Below, one piece after another: positions 56,171 through 63,940 of a stretch of 64,000 nucleotides of DNA; position 1 is the stretch's first letter, and every line of letters begins with the position of its first letter. This DNA comes from Marinobacterium ramblicola. GTDB taxonomy: Bacteria; Pseudomonadota; Gammaproteobacteria; Pseudomonadales; Balneatricaceae. The notes beneath the pieces were generated by a model. It was not told where the DNA came from, searched no databases, and saw only the letters and a program-made list of their open reading frames with translations. The stretch is taken from the NCBI RefSeq assembly GCF_019084545.1, contig NZ_JAHREP010000008.1, positions 112,095-176,094 of the forward strand. Direction: 5' to 3'. The position numbers and the translations under genes are program-made.

Positions 56171-56859
56171 ATGTATCGAAGCGAACTGCTGCCGGCAATC
56201 GGTTTACTGCTGACCGCCACGGTTTTCTGGGGCGGAATGTTCGACGTTTCAATGACGGCGTTGGCCGCCATGGACGCCTACCATATGACCCTGCTGCGCT
56301 TTGCCGGCACTTCCTTGATATTGATGATGATTCTGATGCGTCGTGAAGGCCTTGCCGCGCTGCGCATACGGGGCCGGGTCAGGGATCTGTTCCTGCTGGG
56401 CACCCTGGGATTTGCCGGATTCAATCTGCTGGTATTCAACGGGCTGGCACACACCAAGCCCGAGCACGCCGCGGTGATCATGGCACTGCAACCGATGATC
56501 GCCGTGCTGCTCACTTGGGTTCTTAACGGCAGCAAACCGCGCCGTTTTACGATGGCAACGGTGGTCATGGCCTTTATCGGTGTCTTTTTCGTGATCACTG
56601 GGGGGAATCCGGCGGCCGCGTTCACGGGTGGCGCCGCACTCTGGGATCTGCTGTTCCTGGCCGGCGCCCTGTGTTGGGTTGGCTATACGCTGGGAGCCCA
56701 ACGTTTCCCGAGCTGGTCACCTTTGCGCTACACCACTATCACAGCGGTGTTTGGAACGCTGGCCATTGCCGCGATCACGGCTCTGGTCGGCATCAACGGC
56801 AGCTTGCAGTCGCCGACGTTCGATACGCTGATCTCCCTGCACTGGACCTTTGCCTACCT
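56171..56859 (+). pseudogene. DMT (EamA) transporter gene, 5' part, broken by an insertion sequence
   Basis: About 229 codons of a transporter opening RSELLPAIGLLLTATVFWGGMFDVSMTAL, with the EamA pattern FNGLAHTKPEHAAVIMALQPMIAVLLTWVLNGSK. The frame is intact up to LHWTFAYL. The insertion sequence begins at 56860 and replaces the ending with a short unrelated tail to a stop at 56914. The remainder resumes at 58776. Removing the element and one target copy rejoins the frame as FAYLIIAGG, giving a 316-residue DMT protein. Confidence 0.9.
56854..56859 (+). repeat. Left target-site duplication CTACCT
   Basis: CTACCT directly precedes the left inverted repeat of the insertion sequence and recurs at 58770-58775 right after the other end. 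The 6-bp direct repeat is the duplicated target and places the element ends exactly. Confidence 0.9.
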
Positions 56860-58769
56860 CCCGAGTTCGACACTTCGAAGACATAAGTATTTGATTCTTA
56901 TAGAAAGCGCTTAAAAACGCTCCACTACAAGAGGGTCAGATCCCGGCTCGCGGTTGGTTGACTCACCTCCAGCGCCTTGAAGATCGACAGCTGTTCCGCA
57001 CTCATCGTCGAGATGCCGTTGAACGCGGCATGGTTCAGCTTTGCCTGGTGATACTGGATCCGGCGCAGCTGTTCCAGCGCCCGCGTGGGCGAGTAGTCGG
57101 AGCCGGCCGCCTTCAGGCGCATCCGCATCACCCGGTGCAGCACCAGTGCCATAAAGCAGATCATCGCATGCGCCCGGATCCGGTCCGGCAGCCGGTGGTA
57201 GACCGGTCCGATCTCGATGTCGGATTTCAGCACCCTGAAGCCGCGTTCGATATCGGCCAGCGACTTGTAGCGCTGCACGATCTGCTCGGCCGACAGATCC
57301 GGTACGTTGGTGACCAACAGCAGTTTGCCATCCATCAGGCGTGCCCGCTGCAGGGCCTGTTCATCGATGTCGTAACTGAACAGCGGGCTGTTCAGGTCCA
57401 CCCGGACGATACGGCTCAGCCCCCGGTCGCTGACCTCCTTGTACAGCGTCGCCGTCGCACCGCCGTCCGAGAGCTTGCGCCCCCGTGTCTTCCGACCTTC
57501 GTCCTGGGCGTCCAGCTTGCGGGCCAGTCGGTCGGCCTCCTGCTCCAGTGACCGCAGCTCGGCATCGCGTGCCGCCGTCTGCTCGGCGGCACGCTGCGGG
57601 TCATGTGCGACCACCAGACGCTGACCCTGCCACTGCGACTCGGTGATCACCTCGGCGGTAGCGTCGCTGAACCGGGCCTGCTGCAACGGCTCCAGGATCG
57701 CTTCGAAGTCGGCGTAGCGACGCCCCGGTACCGCCAGGATGAACTCCAGCGGGGTTCCGCCGGGCAGGCGGATCCGCTGCAACTCCTCAAGGTTATCAAC
57801 CGACAGCAGACCGCGGTCGGCGACCACGATCACCCGCTTGACCGGGAAGCGTTGCACGATGGTCTCCAGCGTCGGCTGCAGGGTCTTCACTTCGGCGGTA
57901 TTGCCTTCGAACACCTCATGGTAGAGCGGCAGGCCGTCGGCGGTCTGGACCATGCCGAGCATCACCTGGCGACGGATACCGCCGTCCTTGGAGCGCCCGT
58001 ATTGTCTGAGTTCGTCGACCTGTTCGGTCAGCCCCTCGGTACGGATGGTGGTCATGTCATAGAACACCACCGACAGTTCCTGATCCACCAGGGGACGGAG
58101 CAACCCGGTCAGCGCGTCATTGACGGCGGTCTGATGACGGCAGAGGGCATCCATGGCGCGCAGCAGATGCTGATGGTCGACCTTGCCGACACCGCTCATG
58201 CCGGGCAGACAGACCGTCTCCAGCCAGCGCAGCACGCCGAGCTTGGAGTCGGGCGCGGTCAGTCGGTTGATCACCATGATGCGGATCAGCGCTTCCACCG
58301 GCAGGCTGTAGCGGGTGTCGCGAAACACCTTGCGCAGCTGATCGAAGCCGAGCGCATCCCAGAGCTGGGTCAATGCCCAGACATCGCCGAGCGAGCGGGA
58401 GGGCTCAAAGGCGATATCGGGCTTGTCGGGCAGGGTGCGTCCCGTGACGCGACACAGCCCGTCGATGACCGCCTCCAGCTCCTCGTCGAGCTTGTCCAGT
58501 CGGCCGAGCGTGGCGACGGTGCGTTGTTTGGGGCGGCCGTTGTCGTCCCGGTAGGCTTCTACCAGTTGGACGTACTTGCGCGGACCCGAGGTGGTGACTT
58601 TGACAAACATGCCATGACTATATCACGACAATATCCGTTATAAAACAGGATTGTTATCCACATACGTGCCATTACATTATTTTCGGCGCACTAGAAGCTA
58701 AGGTATTGTTTTTACAGGGTCGTAGATCGGAAATAGGGCTCGATTTTGTGGATAAGTGTCGAACCCGGG
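56860..58769 (-). mobile_element. Complete insertion sequence, IS1634-like, 1910 bp
   Basis: The ends are CCCGAGTTCGACACTT (left) and its near-perfect inverse, which reads CCCGGGTTCGACACTT from the right end (one mismatch). A 6-bp target duplication flanks them. One gene fills the element. Size, end structure and transposase fit the IS1634 family of the IS4 superfamily. It sits inside the DMT transporter gene. Confidence 0.9.
56925..58610 (-). CDS. IS1634-like DDE transposase
   Basis: A 561-residue transposase opening FVKVTTSGPRKYVQLVEAYRDDNGRPKQRTVATLGRLDKLDEELEAV. The three acidic residues are in VVFYDMTTI (first aspartate), VKRVIVVADRGLLS (second aspartate) and SLADIERGFRVLKSDIEIGPVYHR (glutamate, the YREK-like region). 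The C-terminal half has a helical stretch with dense charged residues around LRSLEQEADRLARKLDAQ. It should cut and paste its own element. It is intact, with no frameshift seen, so the element may be active. It reads against the interrupted gene. Confidence 0.93.
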   Translation of the reverse strand: MFVKVTTSGPRKYVQLVEAYRDDNGRPKQRTVATLGRLDKLDEELEAVIDGLCRVTGRTLPDKPDIAFEPSRSLGDVWALTQLWDALGFDQLRKVFRDTRYSLPVEALIRIMVINRLTAPDSKLGVLRWLETVCLPGMSGVGKVDHQHLLRAMDALCRHQTAVNDALTGLLRPLVDQELSVVFYDMTTIRTEGLTEQVDELRQYGRSKDGGIRRQVMLGMVQTADGLPLYHEVFEGNTAEVKTLQPTLETIVQRFPVKRVIVVADRGLLSVDNLEELQRIRLPGGTPLEFILAVPGRRYADFEAILEPLQQARFSDATAEVITESQWQGQRLVVAHDPQRAAEQTAARDAELRSLEQEADRLARKLDAQDEGRKTRGRKLSDGGATATLYKEVSDRGLSRIVRVDLNSPLFSYDIDEQALQRARLMDGKLLLVTNVPDLSAEQIVQRYKSLADIERGFRVLKSDIEIGPVYHRLPDRIRAHAMICFMALVLHRVMRMRLKAAGSDYSPTRALEQLRRIQYHQAKLNHAAFNGISTMSAEQLSIFKALEVSQPTASRDLTLL

Positions 58770-58775
58770 CTACCT
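58770..58775 (+). repeat. Right target-site duplication CTACCT
   Basis: The second copy of CTACCT, directly after the right inverted repeat end at 58769, matching the left copy at 56854-56859. Confidence 0.9.
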
Positions 58776-59037
58776 GATCATTGCCGGTGGCGTGGTGGCG
58801 GTGTTGAGCTGGAATAGCGGTATCAGAAAGATCGGTCCGGTCAACGGTGTGCTGTTTATCAACTTCGTTCCGATCACCGCGTTCAGTATTGGTCTAGCCC
58901 AGGGACGAGCGTTCAGCAGTGCTGAAATTTTCGGCGCATCGCTGGTGATTCTGGCGCTGGTGAGCAACAACCTCTACCTGCGCAGGGCCGCGTCCGTAAC
59001 ACTGCCGGTCAGCCCGATCGCGACCTGTAAGAGCTGA
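58776..59037 (+). pseudogene. DMT (EamA) transporter gene, 3' part
   Basis: The frame continues the interrupted transporter: LIIAGGVVAVLSWNSGIRKIGPVNGVLFINFVPITAFSIG and then SSAEIFGASLVILALVSNNLYLRRA, the last helices of an EamA protein. It has no start codon of its own in place and is not expected to be made. After excision the codon CTG ATC ATT rejoins the 5' part in frame. Confidence 0.9.
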
Positions 59038-59175
59038 TCGAAATTGAACGGATCCGGGTGATTCAAACGCCTCCACCCCCTGATTAAAAATTATGCAAAA
59101 CGGCGCAAATATTGCTTTGCGCCAACTCGAACTGGCCTTAATATCGCGGCGTGTTTCTAAATTGACCGCCGCCAC

Positions 59176-59985
59176 ATGAACATCATCTCTTTCGACGCTC
59201 TGCGTACCCTGCACCTGCCCAATGTGCGCTACATCAAACCCGAACGTATGTTCGCGCACCTGGACGAGATCAGAGACGCCGACTGGATACTCTTTCCGGA
59301 ATACTGGCAGATCAACGCACTGGTACATGGGCTGAAGAAGAGAATTTTCCCGAGCCTGGCCACCTATATGATCGGACACGACAAGGTCGAGATGACCCGC
59401 GCCTTCATGACCGTGATCCCCGGCAACCACCCCTACACGGAGATCGCCGCCAACACGCCGACCGAAGCGGACCGGCTGCTGGACCGCATGTACTACCCCT
59501 TCGTGGCCAAGATACCGAAAAGCAGCATGGGTAACGGCGTGTTCCTGATCGACAACCCTATCCAGTGGCAGGAGTACTGTCAGCGTTCCGACGTGCTCTA
59601 TGTACAGGAGTATCTACCGATCGATCGCGACCTGCGTATCGTCTGGGTCGGCGGCAAGGTGATCGGTGGCTACTGGCGGCTGCAGGCGGAAAAGGGGTTC
59701 TACAACAATATCAGCCAGGGCGGACAGGTAGAGGTTTCACTGGTACCGAAAGAGGCGATGGAGCTGGTTGAGCACGTCGCTAACAGTCTGGATATCAACC
59801 ACGGCGGTTTCGATGTCGCCATGGTCGGCTCGGTGCCCTATATGATCGAGTTCAATCGCATGTTTGGCAACCAGGGCATTCCAAACCTGCAGCAAAACAG
59901 CGATAGCGCGATTCTGGAGTATCTGGAGCAACACCGGCAGGTCGACTTCGAACCACTGGAACCGACCCCGACGGTCGCCGTTTAG
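59176..59985 (+). CDS. RimK-like ATP-grasp protein
   Basis: A 269-residue ATP-grasp enzyme. It opens MNIISFDALRTLHLPNVRYIKPERM. The ATP-grasp core is in FVAKIPKSSMGNGVFLI (nucleotide lysine), DVLYVQEYLPIDRDLRIVWVGGKVIGGY and VPYMIEFNRMFGNQG, which carries the metal-binding glutamate and asparagine. Related enzymes ligate an amino acid or peptide to a carboxylate. The substrate is unknown. It is followed directly (3 bp gap) by a converging NUDIX gene. The start is preceded by a weak ribosome site. Confidence 0.82.
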   Translation: MNIISFDALRTLHLPNVRYIKPERMFAHLDEIRDADWILFPEYWQINALVHGLKKRIFPSLATYMIGHDKVEMTRAFMTVIPGNHPYTEIAANTPTEADRLLDRMYYPFVAKIPKSSMGNGVFLIDNPIQWQEYCQRSDVLYVQEYLPIDRDLRIVWVGGKVIGGYWRLQAEKGFYNNISQGGQVEVSLVPKEAMELVEHVANSLDINHGGFDVAMVGSVPYMIEFNRMFGNQGIPNLQQNSDSAILEYLEQHRQVDFEPLEPTPTVAV

Positions 59986-59987
59986 GC

Positions 59988-60422
59988 TCAAGTGCGGCCT
60001 TGCCACTCCGGCAAGGCTGGCAGAATCTTCTCGAAAAACAGACGCCCCTTGGGAAAGGTTCGGTCAAGAGCCGGAAACTCATCGGGCCGAATCCACTGCA
60101 CCGCCGCGACCTCAGCCCTCTCCGGCCGCAACGACCCGCCCTCCGGCTCAGCCAGCCACCAGTAGAGGCGATAATCCGCGCCATCCGCCATACACTCCCA
60201 GACCAGACGCACCGGACGCACGGTCAACCCCAGCTCTTCCCACGCCTCACGTACTACCGCCGCGGCCTGGTCCTCACCCACCTGCACCTTGCCCGCCGGC
60301 GGCGACCAGTAACCCGCACCCGCCACGCGTTTACTGCGCCGAATCACCAATACCCGGCCGTCCTCGACAATGACAACAACAACAGCGATACCGTTACCCT
60401 GCCTGTCCTGTTGAGTTGTCAT
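59988..60422 (-). CDS. NUDIX hydrolase
   Basis: A 144-residue protein with a full Nudix box PAGKVQVGEDQAAAVVREAWEELGL (residues about 50-70), where REAWEE holds the metal-binding glutamates. RRSKRVAGAGYWSPP precedes it and the late WIRPDEF is typical. Nudix enzymes hydrolyse nucleoside diphosphate-linked compounds. The substrate is not predictable. The start ATG 60422 is preferred over upstream MYLI because it is at the family position. It lies downstream of the DUF6429 gene, separated by 18 bp. Confidence 0.9.
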   Translation of the reverse strand: MTTQQDRQGNGIAVVVVIVEDGRVLVIRRSKRVAGAGYWSPPAGKVQVGEDQAAAVVREAWEELGLTVRPVRLVWECMADGADYRLYWWLAEPEGGSLRPERAEVAAVQWIRPDEFPALDRTFPKGRLFFEKILPALPEWQGRT

Positions 60423-60440
60423 AATCAGATACACCCAGGC

Positions 60441-60671
60441 TCAAGAGCCTTTGGAGAAAAGCTTCAGCAACAAGCGTTCCGATTCCCGCAGCCCTGCTTC
60501 GGTCAGTAATACCGACTTTGCCTTACCGATCGGATCCCCTATCAGGCCCTTCTCATGAAGCCTGTTCATCGCCCCCCAATCGAACGACTTCCAGGCACGG
60601 TTACCGTCATGCAGTGTCAAATGCAGCAGGGCCAGCACCGCATCGTCGATCTTGTCCTCATCTAATTTCAT
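60441..60671 (-). CDS. DUF6429 family small protein
   Basis: A 76-residue protein reading LDEDKIDDAVLALLHLTLHDGNRAWKSFDWGAMNRLHEKGLIGDPIGKAKSVLLTEAGL, which matches the DUF6429 pattern. Function is unknown; the arrangement resembles a small winged helix. The start is placed at ATG 60671 because the conserved part begins there, while an open frame reaches 60734. It is upstream of the NUDIX gene by 18 bp and may share its transcript. Confidence 0.82.
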   Translation of the reverse strand: MKLDEDKIDDAVLALLHLTLHDGNRAWKSFDWGAMNRLHEKGLIGDPIGKAKSVLLTEAGLRESERLLLKLFSKGS

Positions 60672-60994
60672 AGTCTCAGCCTTTGAGTGATAAAGCCATT
60701 TCTCAGCGTCGAACTGGCCGATCTCCTGATTCAACTCCTCGGAAAAATAGAGCTTTATTTTCTTTACAATGACCTCAGTTTAATCCTTCGAAAACTCAAT
60801 TTCAGACATAATCCACCCAATCTATTGATTACCGAACACGCTTCAAACACCTTAACTCCGATTTCCTCGCCACAACGCAAATCGAATCCGTCCCCGGTTC
60901 ATAAATCCAGGTTAAGATAGGCGTCTACTTTACGGGGGAAGGTTTCTCCCAGCCCGATTGCGGGCGACTTGAATTATTGCTATGTAACGAGATC
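60672..60994. other. 323-bp gap at the probable left border of the cassette array
   Basis: No gene recognised. It holds the second REP-like 14-mer (60882-60895) and short GC-rich hairpins (CCCGATTGCGGG near 60952). No attC was found left of the GFA gene, so the array probably ends in this gap or the last site is lost. Confidence 0.45.
60882..60895 (-). repeat. REP-like 14-mer, copy 2
   Basis: TCGAATCCGTCCCC is the exact reverse complement of the copy at 15016-15029. Both are intergenic. Confidence 0.35.
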
Positions 60995-61399
60995 TCACTC
61001 CCGACCCTCTTTATATTGAGGAAGATCATCGATTATTTCATACCAGTTACATTTGTATTCTGTATAAATGTGTGCATCAATATTTACTGGAATATCTTCA
61101 TCAAACAGTGCTAAAGACAACTCGATGTACGGCAACGCATTGCCTTTGCTCCGAAAGCCAATACTCGAACCGCAATCAGAACAAAATGTTCGGATGGTAC
61201 CATTAGGTGCGACATAATCTTTGAGCAGTTCCTGGCCTGATAACCAAGTTAAGCCTTTGACTTGGGATAGTGTACCAAAAGCAGCACCATGAAATTTTCG
61301 ACACATTGAACAGTGGCAATTTGCGATATGTTCTTTAAATCCGGACACATCAAAAGTGACCTGGCCACATAAACAACTCCCTTTGTAATTAGCACTCAT
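60995..61399 (-). CDS. GFA family protein (glutathione-dependent formaldehyde-activating fold), cassette gene
   Basis: A 134-residue zinc protein. Zinc ligands come from GSCLCGQVTF, CHCSMCRKFHGAAF and FCSDCGSSIGF, the pattern CxC...CxxC...C of the GFA (S-(hydroxymethyl)glutathione synthase-like) family. Many are of unknown substrate. The start ATG 61399 lies 20 bp after the end of an attC core site on the minus strand, and GGAGGAT precedes it, so it behaves as the first gene of a cassette. GFA-family genes are common cassette cargo. Confidence 0.88.
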   Translation of the reverse strand: MSANYKGSCLCGQVTFDVSGFKEHIANCHCSMCRKFHGAAFGTLSQVKGLTWLSGQELLKDYVAPNGTIRTFCSDCGSSIGFRSKGNALPYIELSLALFDEDIPVNIDAHIYTEYKCNWYEIIDDLPQYKEGRE

Positions 61400-61419
61400 G
61401 ACGAGATCCTCCGGATGTT

Positions 61420-61503
61420 ACATAACGCCGCCAACAGGCGACCATTTGTAGTGGAGCCAAAGGCGGAACGGAAAATTGGTCGCCCTGCTTGGCTTGGTTA
61501 GGG
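61420..61503 (-). other. attC site 1 (between GFA and yefM-yoeB cassettes)
   Basis: On the minus strand it starts CCCTAACCAAGCC and ends GGCGGCGTTATGT, with inner arms GCAGGGCGACCA and TGGTCGCCTGTT that pair with an unpaired base. The loop is about 25 bases. This is the imperfect hairpin expected of attC. Confidence 0.75.
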
Positions 61504-61518
61504 CTATTGGTATATAGT

Positions 61519-61537
61519 TGTACGGTATTACCGTACA
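61519..61537. promoter_or_regulatory. Operator palindrome upstream of yefM
   Basis: TGTACGGTATTACCGTACA is a perfect inverted repeat except at its centre, placed 13 bp before the yefM ATG. YefM-YoeB operators are known to carry TGTACA-type palindromes, so this is the expected autoregulatory site. Confidence 0.8.
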
Positions 61538-61550
61538 TAAAGGTAGCCTT

Positions 61551-61823
61551 ATGGACACAATCAGTGTAAACAAATTTAGAGACAACCTTAAAAGTGTTGT
61601 AGAACAAGTAGTTAGCCGACACGAACCCCTCAAGGTAACACGGCGTGCTGGCGAGGCTTTCGTCGTGATGAGCGCTGACGACTGGGAACGAGAGCAGGAA
61701 ACCCTTCACGTGCTCCAAAGCAAAAACCTCATGCAACAGATTGCCGACTCTCTTGAAACCCACACCCGTGGGCAGGGCTACAAACCGACTGACGAGCAAA
61801 TGAATGAGATCACTGGTGTTTGA
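61551..61823 (+). CDS. yefM: Antitoxin YefM
   Basis: A 90-residue Phd/YefM antitoxin. It opens MDTISVNKFRDNLKSVVEQVVSRHEPLKVTRRAGEAFVVMSADDWEREQETLHVL, the DNA-binding Phd domain, and continues with an acidic/polar tail that binds the toxin (NLMQQIADSLETH). It binds its own promoter and neutralises YoeB. It lies on the plus strand, opposite to the array orientation, and has its own operator. The toxin start overlaps its end by 20 bp. Confidence 0.93.
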   Translation: MDTISVNKFRDNLKSVVEQVVSRHEPLKVTRRAGEAFVVMSADDWEREQETLHVLQSKNLMQQIADSLETHTRGQGYKPTDEQMNEITGV

Positions 61824-62076
61824 GGGTAATACCTGGGAAGCGTATGAAACCATGCGCGAAAAGGACAAGCGATTGCACAAAGCTTTATGCAAACTGCTCA
61901 AAGAAATGCTCCGGTCCGATGATCCTTCATTGGGCTTGGGGAAACCAGAACCACTCAAACACAACCTATCAGGGCTATGGTCCAAGCGGATATCCCAGAA
62001 GGACCGGCTTATATATCGATTTGATGATAAATCCATTTATATCTTCGCTATTGGTGGACACTACGATCAGCCCTAA
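61804..62076 (+). CDS. yoeB: mRNA interferase toxin YoeB
   Basis: A 90-residue RelE-superfamily toxin. It has MRSLVFEGNTWEAYETMREKDKRLHKALCKLLKEMLR, GLGKPEPLKHNLSGLWSKRISQKDRLIYRF and the C-terminal YIFAIGGHYDQP, the exact YoeB ending with the catalytic histidine and tyrosine. YoeB binds the 70S ribosome and cuts mRNA in the A site. It overlaps the yefM 3' end. The TAA stop lies within the CCCTAAC box of attC site 2. Confidence 0.93.
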   Translation: MRSLVFEGNTWEAYETMREKDKRLHKALCKLLKEMLRSDDPSLGLGKPEPLKHNLSGLWSKRISQKDRLIYRFDDKSIYIFAIGGHYDQP

Positions 62077-62157
62077 CGCTGCGTTAAAGGGCCGAAAAAA
62101 GCGTAGCTTTTGAGGTCCCAGTGAGCAAAGCGAACGTTTTTCAACGTTTTGTTAGGG
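62071..62157 (-). other. attC site 2 (between yefM-yoeB and Abi cassettes)
   Basis: On the minus strand it starts CCCTAACAAAACG and ends TTTAACGCAGCGTTAGGG, close to the model attC of aadA cassettes in both boxes. The stop of the AbiTii-like gene and the stop of yoeB fall in the outer TAAC boxes, one at each end. Confidence 0.85.
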
Positions 62158-63045
62158 TATTATAGCCGCTAAGGCGGGTAAAAATGGAGCAACGACAGGG
62201 CCATATACTTGAATGTGATCAGACAATATAGACATAAATTTATTATATTTTTCTTTAAAGCTACCTGTTCCCTGGGCATCTCTCATTTCTTCAACTGAAC
62301 CTACAATTTTCTCTCTAGATTCATTACTTCCATTGACTTTCGAGATAGCGATGAGAAGTTCATTAAACATTTCATTATTTTCATTACTTATCGCATGCTG
62401 TTTGAAATTACTACTACCTGTGGCAACATTCTGCACGTTACCAGATATATAAGTATGAAAAACTTGTTGAACTTTTTCTTCTGCTACTGGCTGCGAATTT
62501 ATGGGGGCATCACCTGCTTCTGGATCCTCTGACTCAATCTCTAATACAAAATTTAATACCCGACTTCTAATCATATCTAAAATACCCACTAACGCATTAA
62601 CGGGTATAACTTTCCATGCCTGCATGCAATTATAACCTTGGTAAATTCCCATACCAAAGTGCGCAGTAACATCAGCTGACCATGGTTCTTGTACAGTGCC
62701 GCCATCTGAATCATTGATCAGGGATTCAATCGATGAAATTGGTTGAGCCAAATATGAAGTAAATAGTACTTCCCTAAACTCTTTAGGAATGCATCGGCTC
62801 GGAATGTCAGCATTATGCATTGCTGAACCAGCATAGCCAGAGAAACTACCCTTACATCCAACAGACATCACTCGGTATTCAGGTAAATCATCTTTATTAG
62901 AGTAACCATTTAGCTCATTCTCTACCCAGTACTTTAACTCAGCACTTCCTAAGCGCGCTGCTAATATCTTACATTTCCTGAGAAGAGTTCCTATTGGCTC
63001 TTTAGCATCTACTGCTGAGCTCTGTATATCTCTTAAAAGTGACAT
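62152..63045 (-). CDS. AbiTii-like protein (abortive infection), cassette gene
   Basis: A 297-residue protein. The N-terminus LLRDIQSSAVDAKEPIGTLLRKCKILAARLGSAELKYWVENELNGY matches the AbiTii domain of the lactococcal AbiT phage resistance system. The C-terminal part has charged stretches (EKVQQVFHTYISGNVQNVATG) and ends in a hydrophobic APFLPALAAIIP, a possible membrane-associating tail. GGAG precedes the ATG. It is AT-rich compared with the chromosome to the left. Its stop is within attC site 2. The gene upstream, AbiGi-like, ends 36 bp before. Function is assigned by the N-terminal domain only. Confidence 0.78.
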   Translation of the reverse strand: MSLLRDIQSSAVDAKEPIGTLLRKCKILAARLGSAELKYWVENELNGYSNKDDLPEYRVMSVGCKGSFSGYAGSAMHNADIPSRCIPKEFREVLFTSYLAQPISSIESLINDSDGGTVQEPWSADVTAHFGMGIYQGYNCMQAWKVIPVNALVGILDMIRSRVLNFVLEIESEDPEAGDAPINSQPVAEEKVQQVFHTYISGNVQNVATGSSNFKQHAISNENNEMFNELLIAISKVNGSNESREKIVGSVEEMRDAQGTGSFKEKYNKFMSILSDHIQVYGPVVAPFLPALAAIIP

Positions 63046-63059
63046 TTATACTCCATATT

Positions 63060-63079
63060 CCCTAACAGACCTATTAGGT
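63060..63079 (-). other. Possible collapsed attC remnant between the two Abi genes
   Basis: On the minus strand ACCTAATAGGTCTGTTAGGG brings a CCTAA box and a GTTAGGG box together with only 8 bases between, as if the middle of an attC had been deleted. The 36-bp gap holds little else. It may be chance. Confidence 0.3.
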
Positions 63080-63081
63080 TT

Positions 63082-63807
63082 TTATACATCGCTGGAAATC
63101 GTTTCTATCGATGTAATTCGAGAACAGAGGATCTTAATTTCGTTAAGTGGTAAGTGTCCCATGTTATCTTGAATAAAATCGAATATGATGGGTATTTCAT
63201 AATCAGACTTAACAAATATGTACTTCACGTCATTCGGAAGAAATTTCAGTGCCTGAGTCTCAACTTCAGAATTCTTCTTATCGCGACGTTCCTCGAAATT
63301 TTTATGAAGTATAAGGTCATATCCTTTAGGAACATATCGCCATTCGTTTTCTTGATAGAAGTCTTTTTCTACTGCCTCCCCACCAACCAGCATCTCACCT
63401 TTGATTGGTTTTGTTAGACAAAGAATACGGTCGAAATGTTTGCACAAAACAATTTTATATTCCTCGGCTATATCAGGCAATTTATCTGCTAATTCAACCG
63501 AGGTTAAATCATTTATAAAATCTGTCACGGCTCCAGAATTTGGTGCATAAATCAGCGGCTCTAGGCTATTTCGGCTACCCCAATCTCTTGTCATTCCTAT
63601 ACCATATTCACCATAGAACGAGGTGTGTTCACTGATACGCGAAATCGGTATATCGCAAAAGCAAGACATCGGAAACGCTATGTAATCTATCCCAAGGTAG
63701 CGCGTGTCTTCCAAACAGTATCGGGGCTTAAACCCGTTTTCTAGAATCCCCTTAAGAAACTCAATTGATTTGGTAAAGTGAAAAAGACTTTCCGCCTTTG
63801 GTCCCAT
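63082..63807 (-). CDS. AbiGi-like abortive infection protein, cassette gene
   Basis: A 241-residue protein. The N-terminus SLFHFTKSIEFLKGILENGFKPRYCLED and a later FCDIPISRISEH resemble the AbiGi family (the lactococcal AbiG antitoxin-type component). The C-terminal part is EWRYVPKGYDLI. In Lactococcus AbiGi is paired with the AbiGii nucleotidyltransferase toxin, whereas here the neighbour is AbiTii-like. The gene is AT-rich and lies just after an attC core (63851) on the minus strand. Only a weak ribosome site precedes the ATG at 63807. Confidence 0.75.
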   Translation of the reverse strand: MGPKAESLFHFTKSIEFLKGILENGFKPRYCLEDTRYLGIDYIAFPMSCFCDIPISRISEHTSFYGEYGIGMTRDWGSRNSLEPLIYAPNSGAVTDFINDLTSVELADKLPDIAEEYKIVLCKHFDRILCLTKPIKGEMLVGGEAVEKDFYQENEWRYVPKGYDLILHKNFEERRDKKNSEVETQALKFLPNDVKYIFVKSDYEIPIIFDFIQDNMGHLPLNEIKILCSRITSIETISSDV

Positions 63808-63850
63808 ATGTCTACTATTCCCCTAATATTCCTGAGGTGAGCCTAAGTAA

Positions 63851-63940
63851 ACCTAACGCCGCACACAGGGGCGGCCAAAAAAGCGCAGCGTTTTGGACGT
63901 CCCAGCGACCAACGGGAGCGACTGCTGTGCCTTGTTATAT
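63851..63940 (-). other. attC site 3 (right of the Abi cassette)
   Basis: On the minus strand it starts ATATAACAAGGCACAG and ends GTGTGCGGCGTTAGGT. The inner pair includes GGACGTCCAAAACGC opposite GCGCTTTTTTGGCC. The outer boxes and length (90 bp) fit attC. Confidence 0.8.

Noticed and set aside
60900..60994. A fourth attC after the GFA gene
   Set aside because: GC-rich hairpins are present, but the TAAC and GTTAG outer boxes are missing in the right orientation.
61389..62036. A 215-codon minus-strand frame across attC site 1 and the yefM-yoeB pair
   Set aside because: It lies antisense to clear TA genes and through an attC hairpin. Its sequence has no family pattern, so it is a shadow frame.
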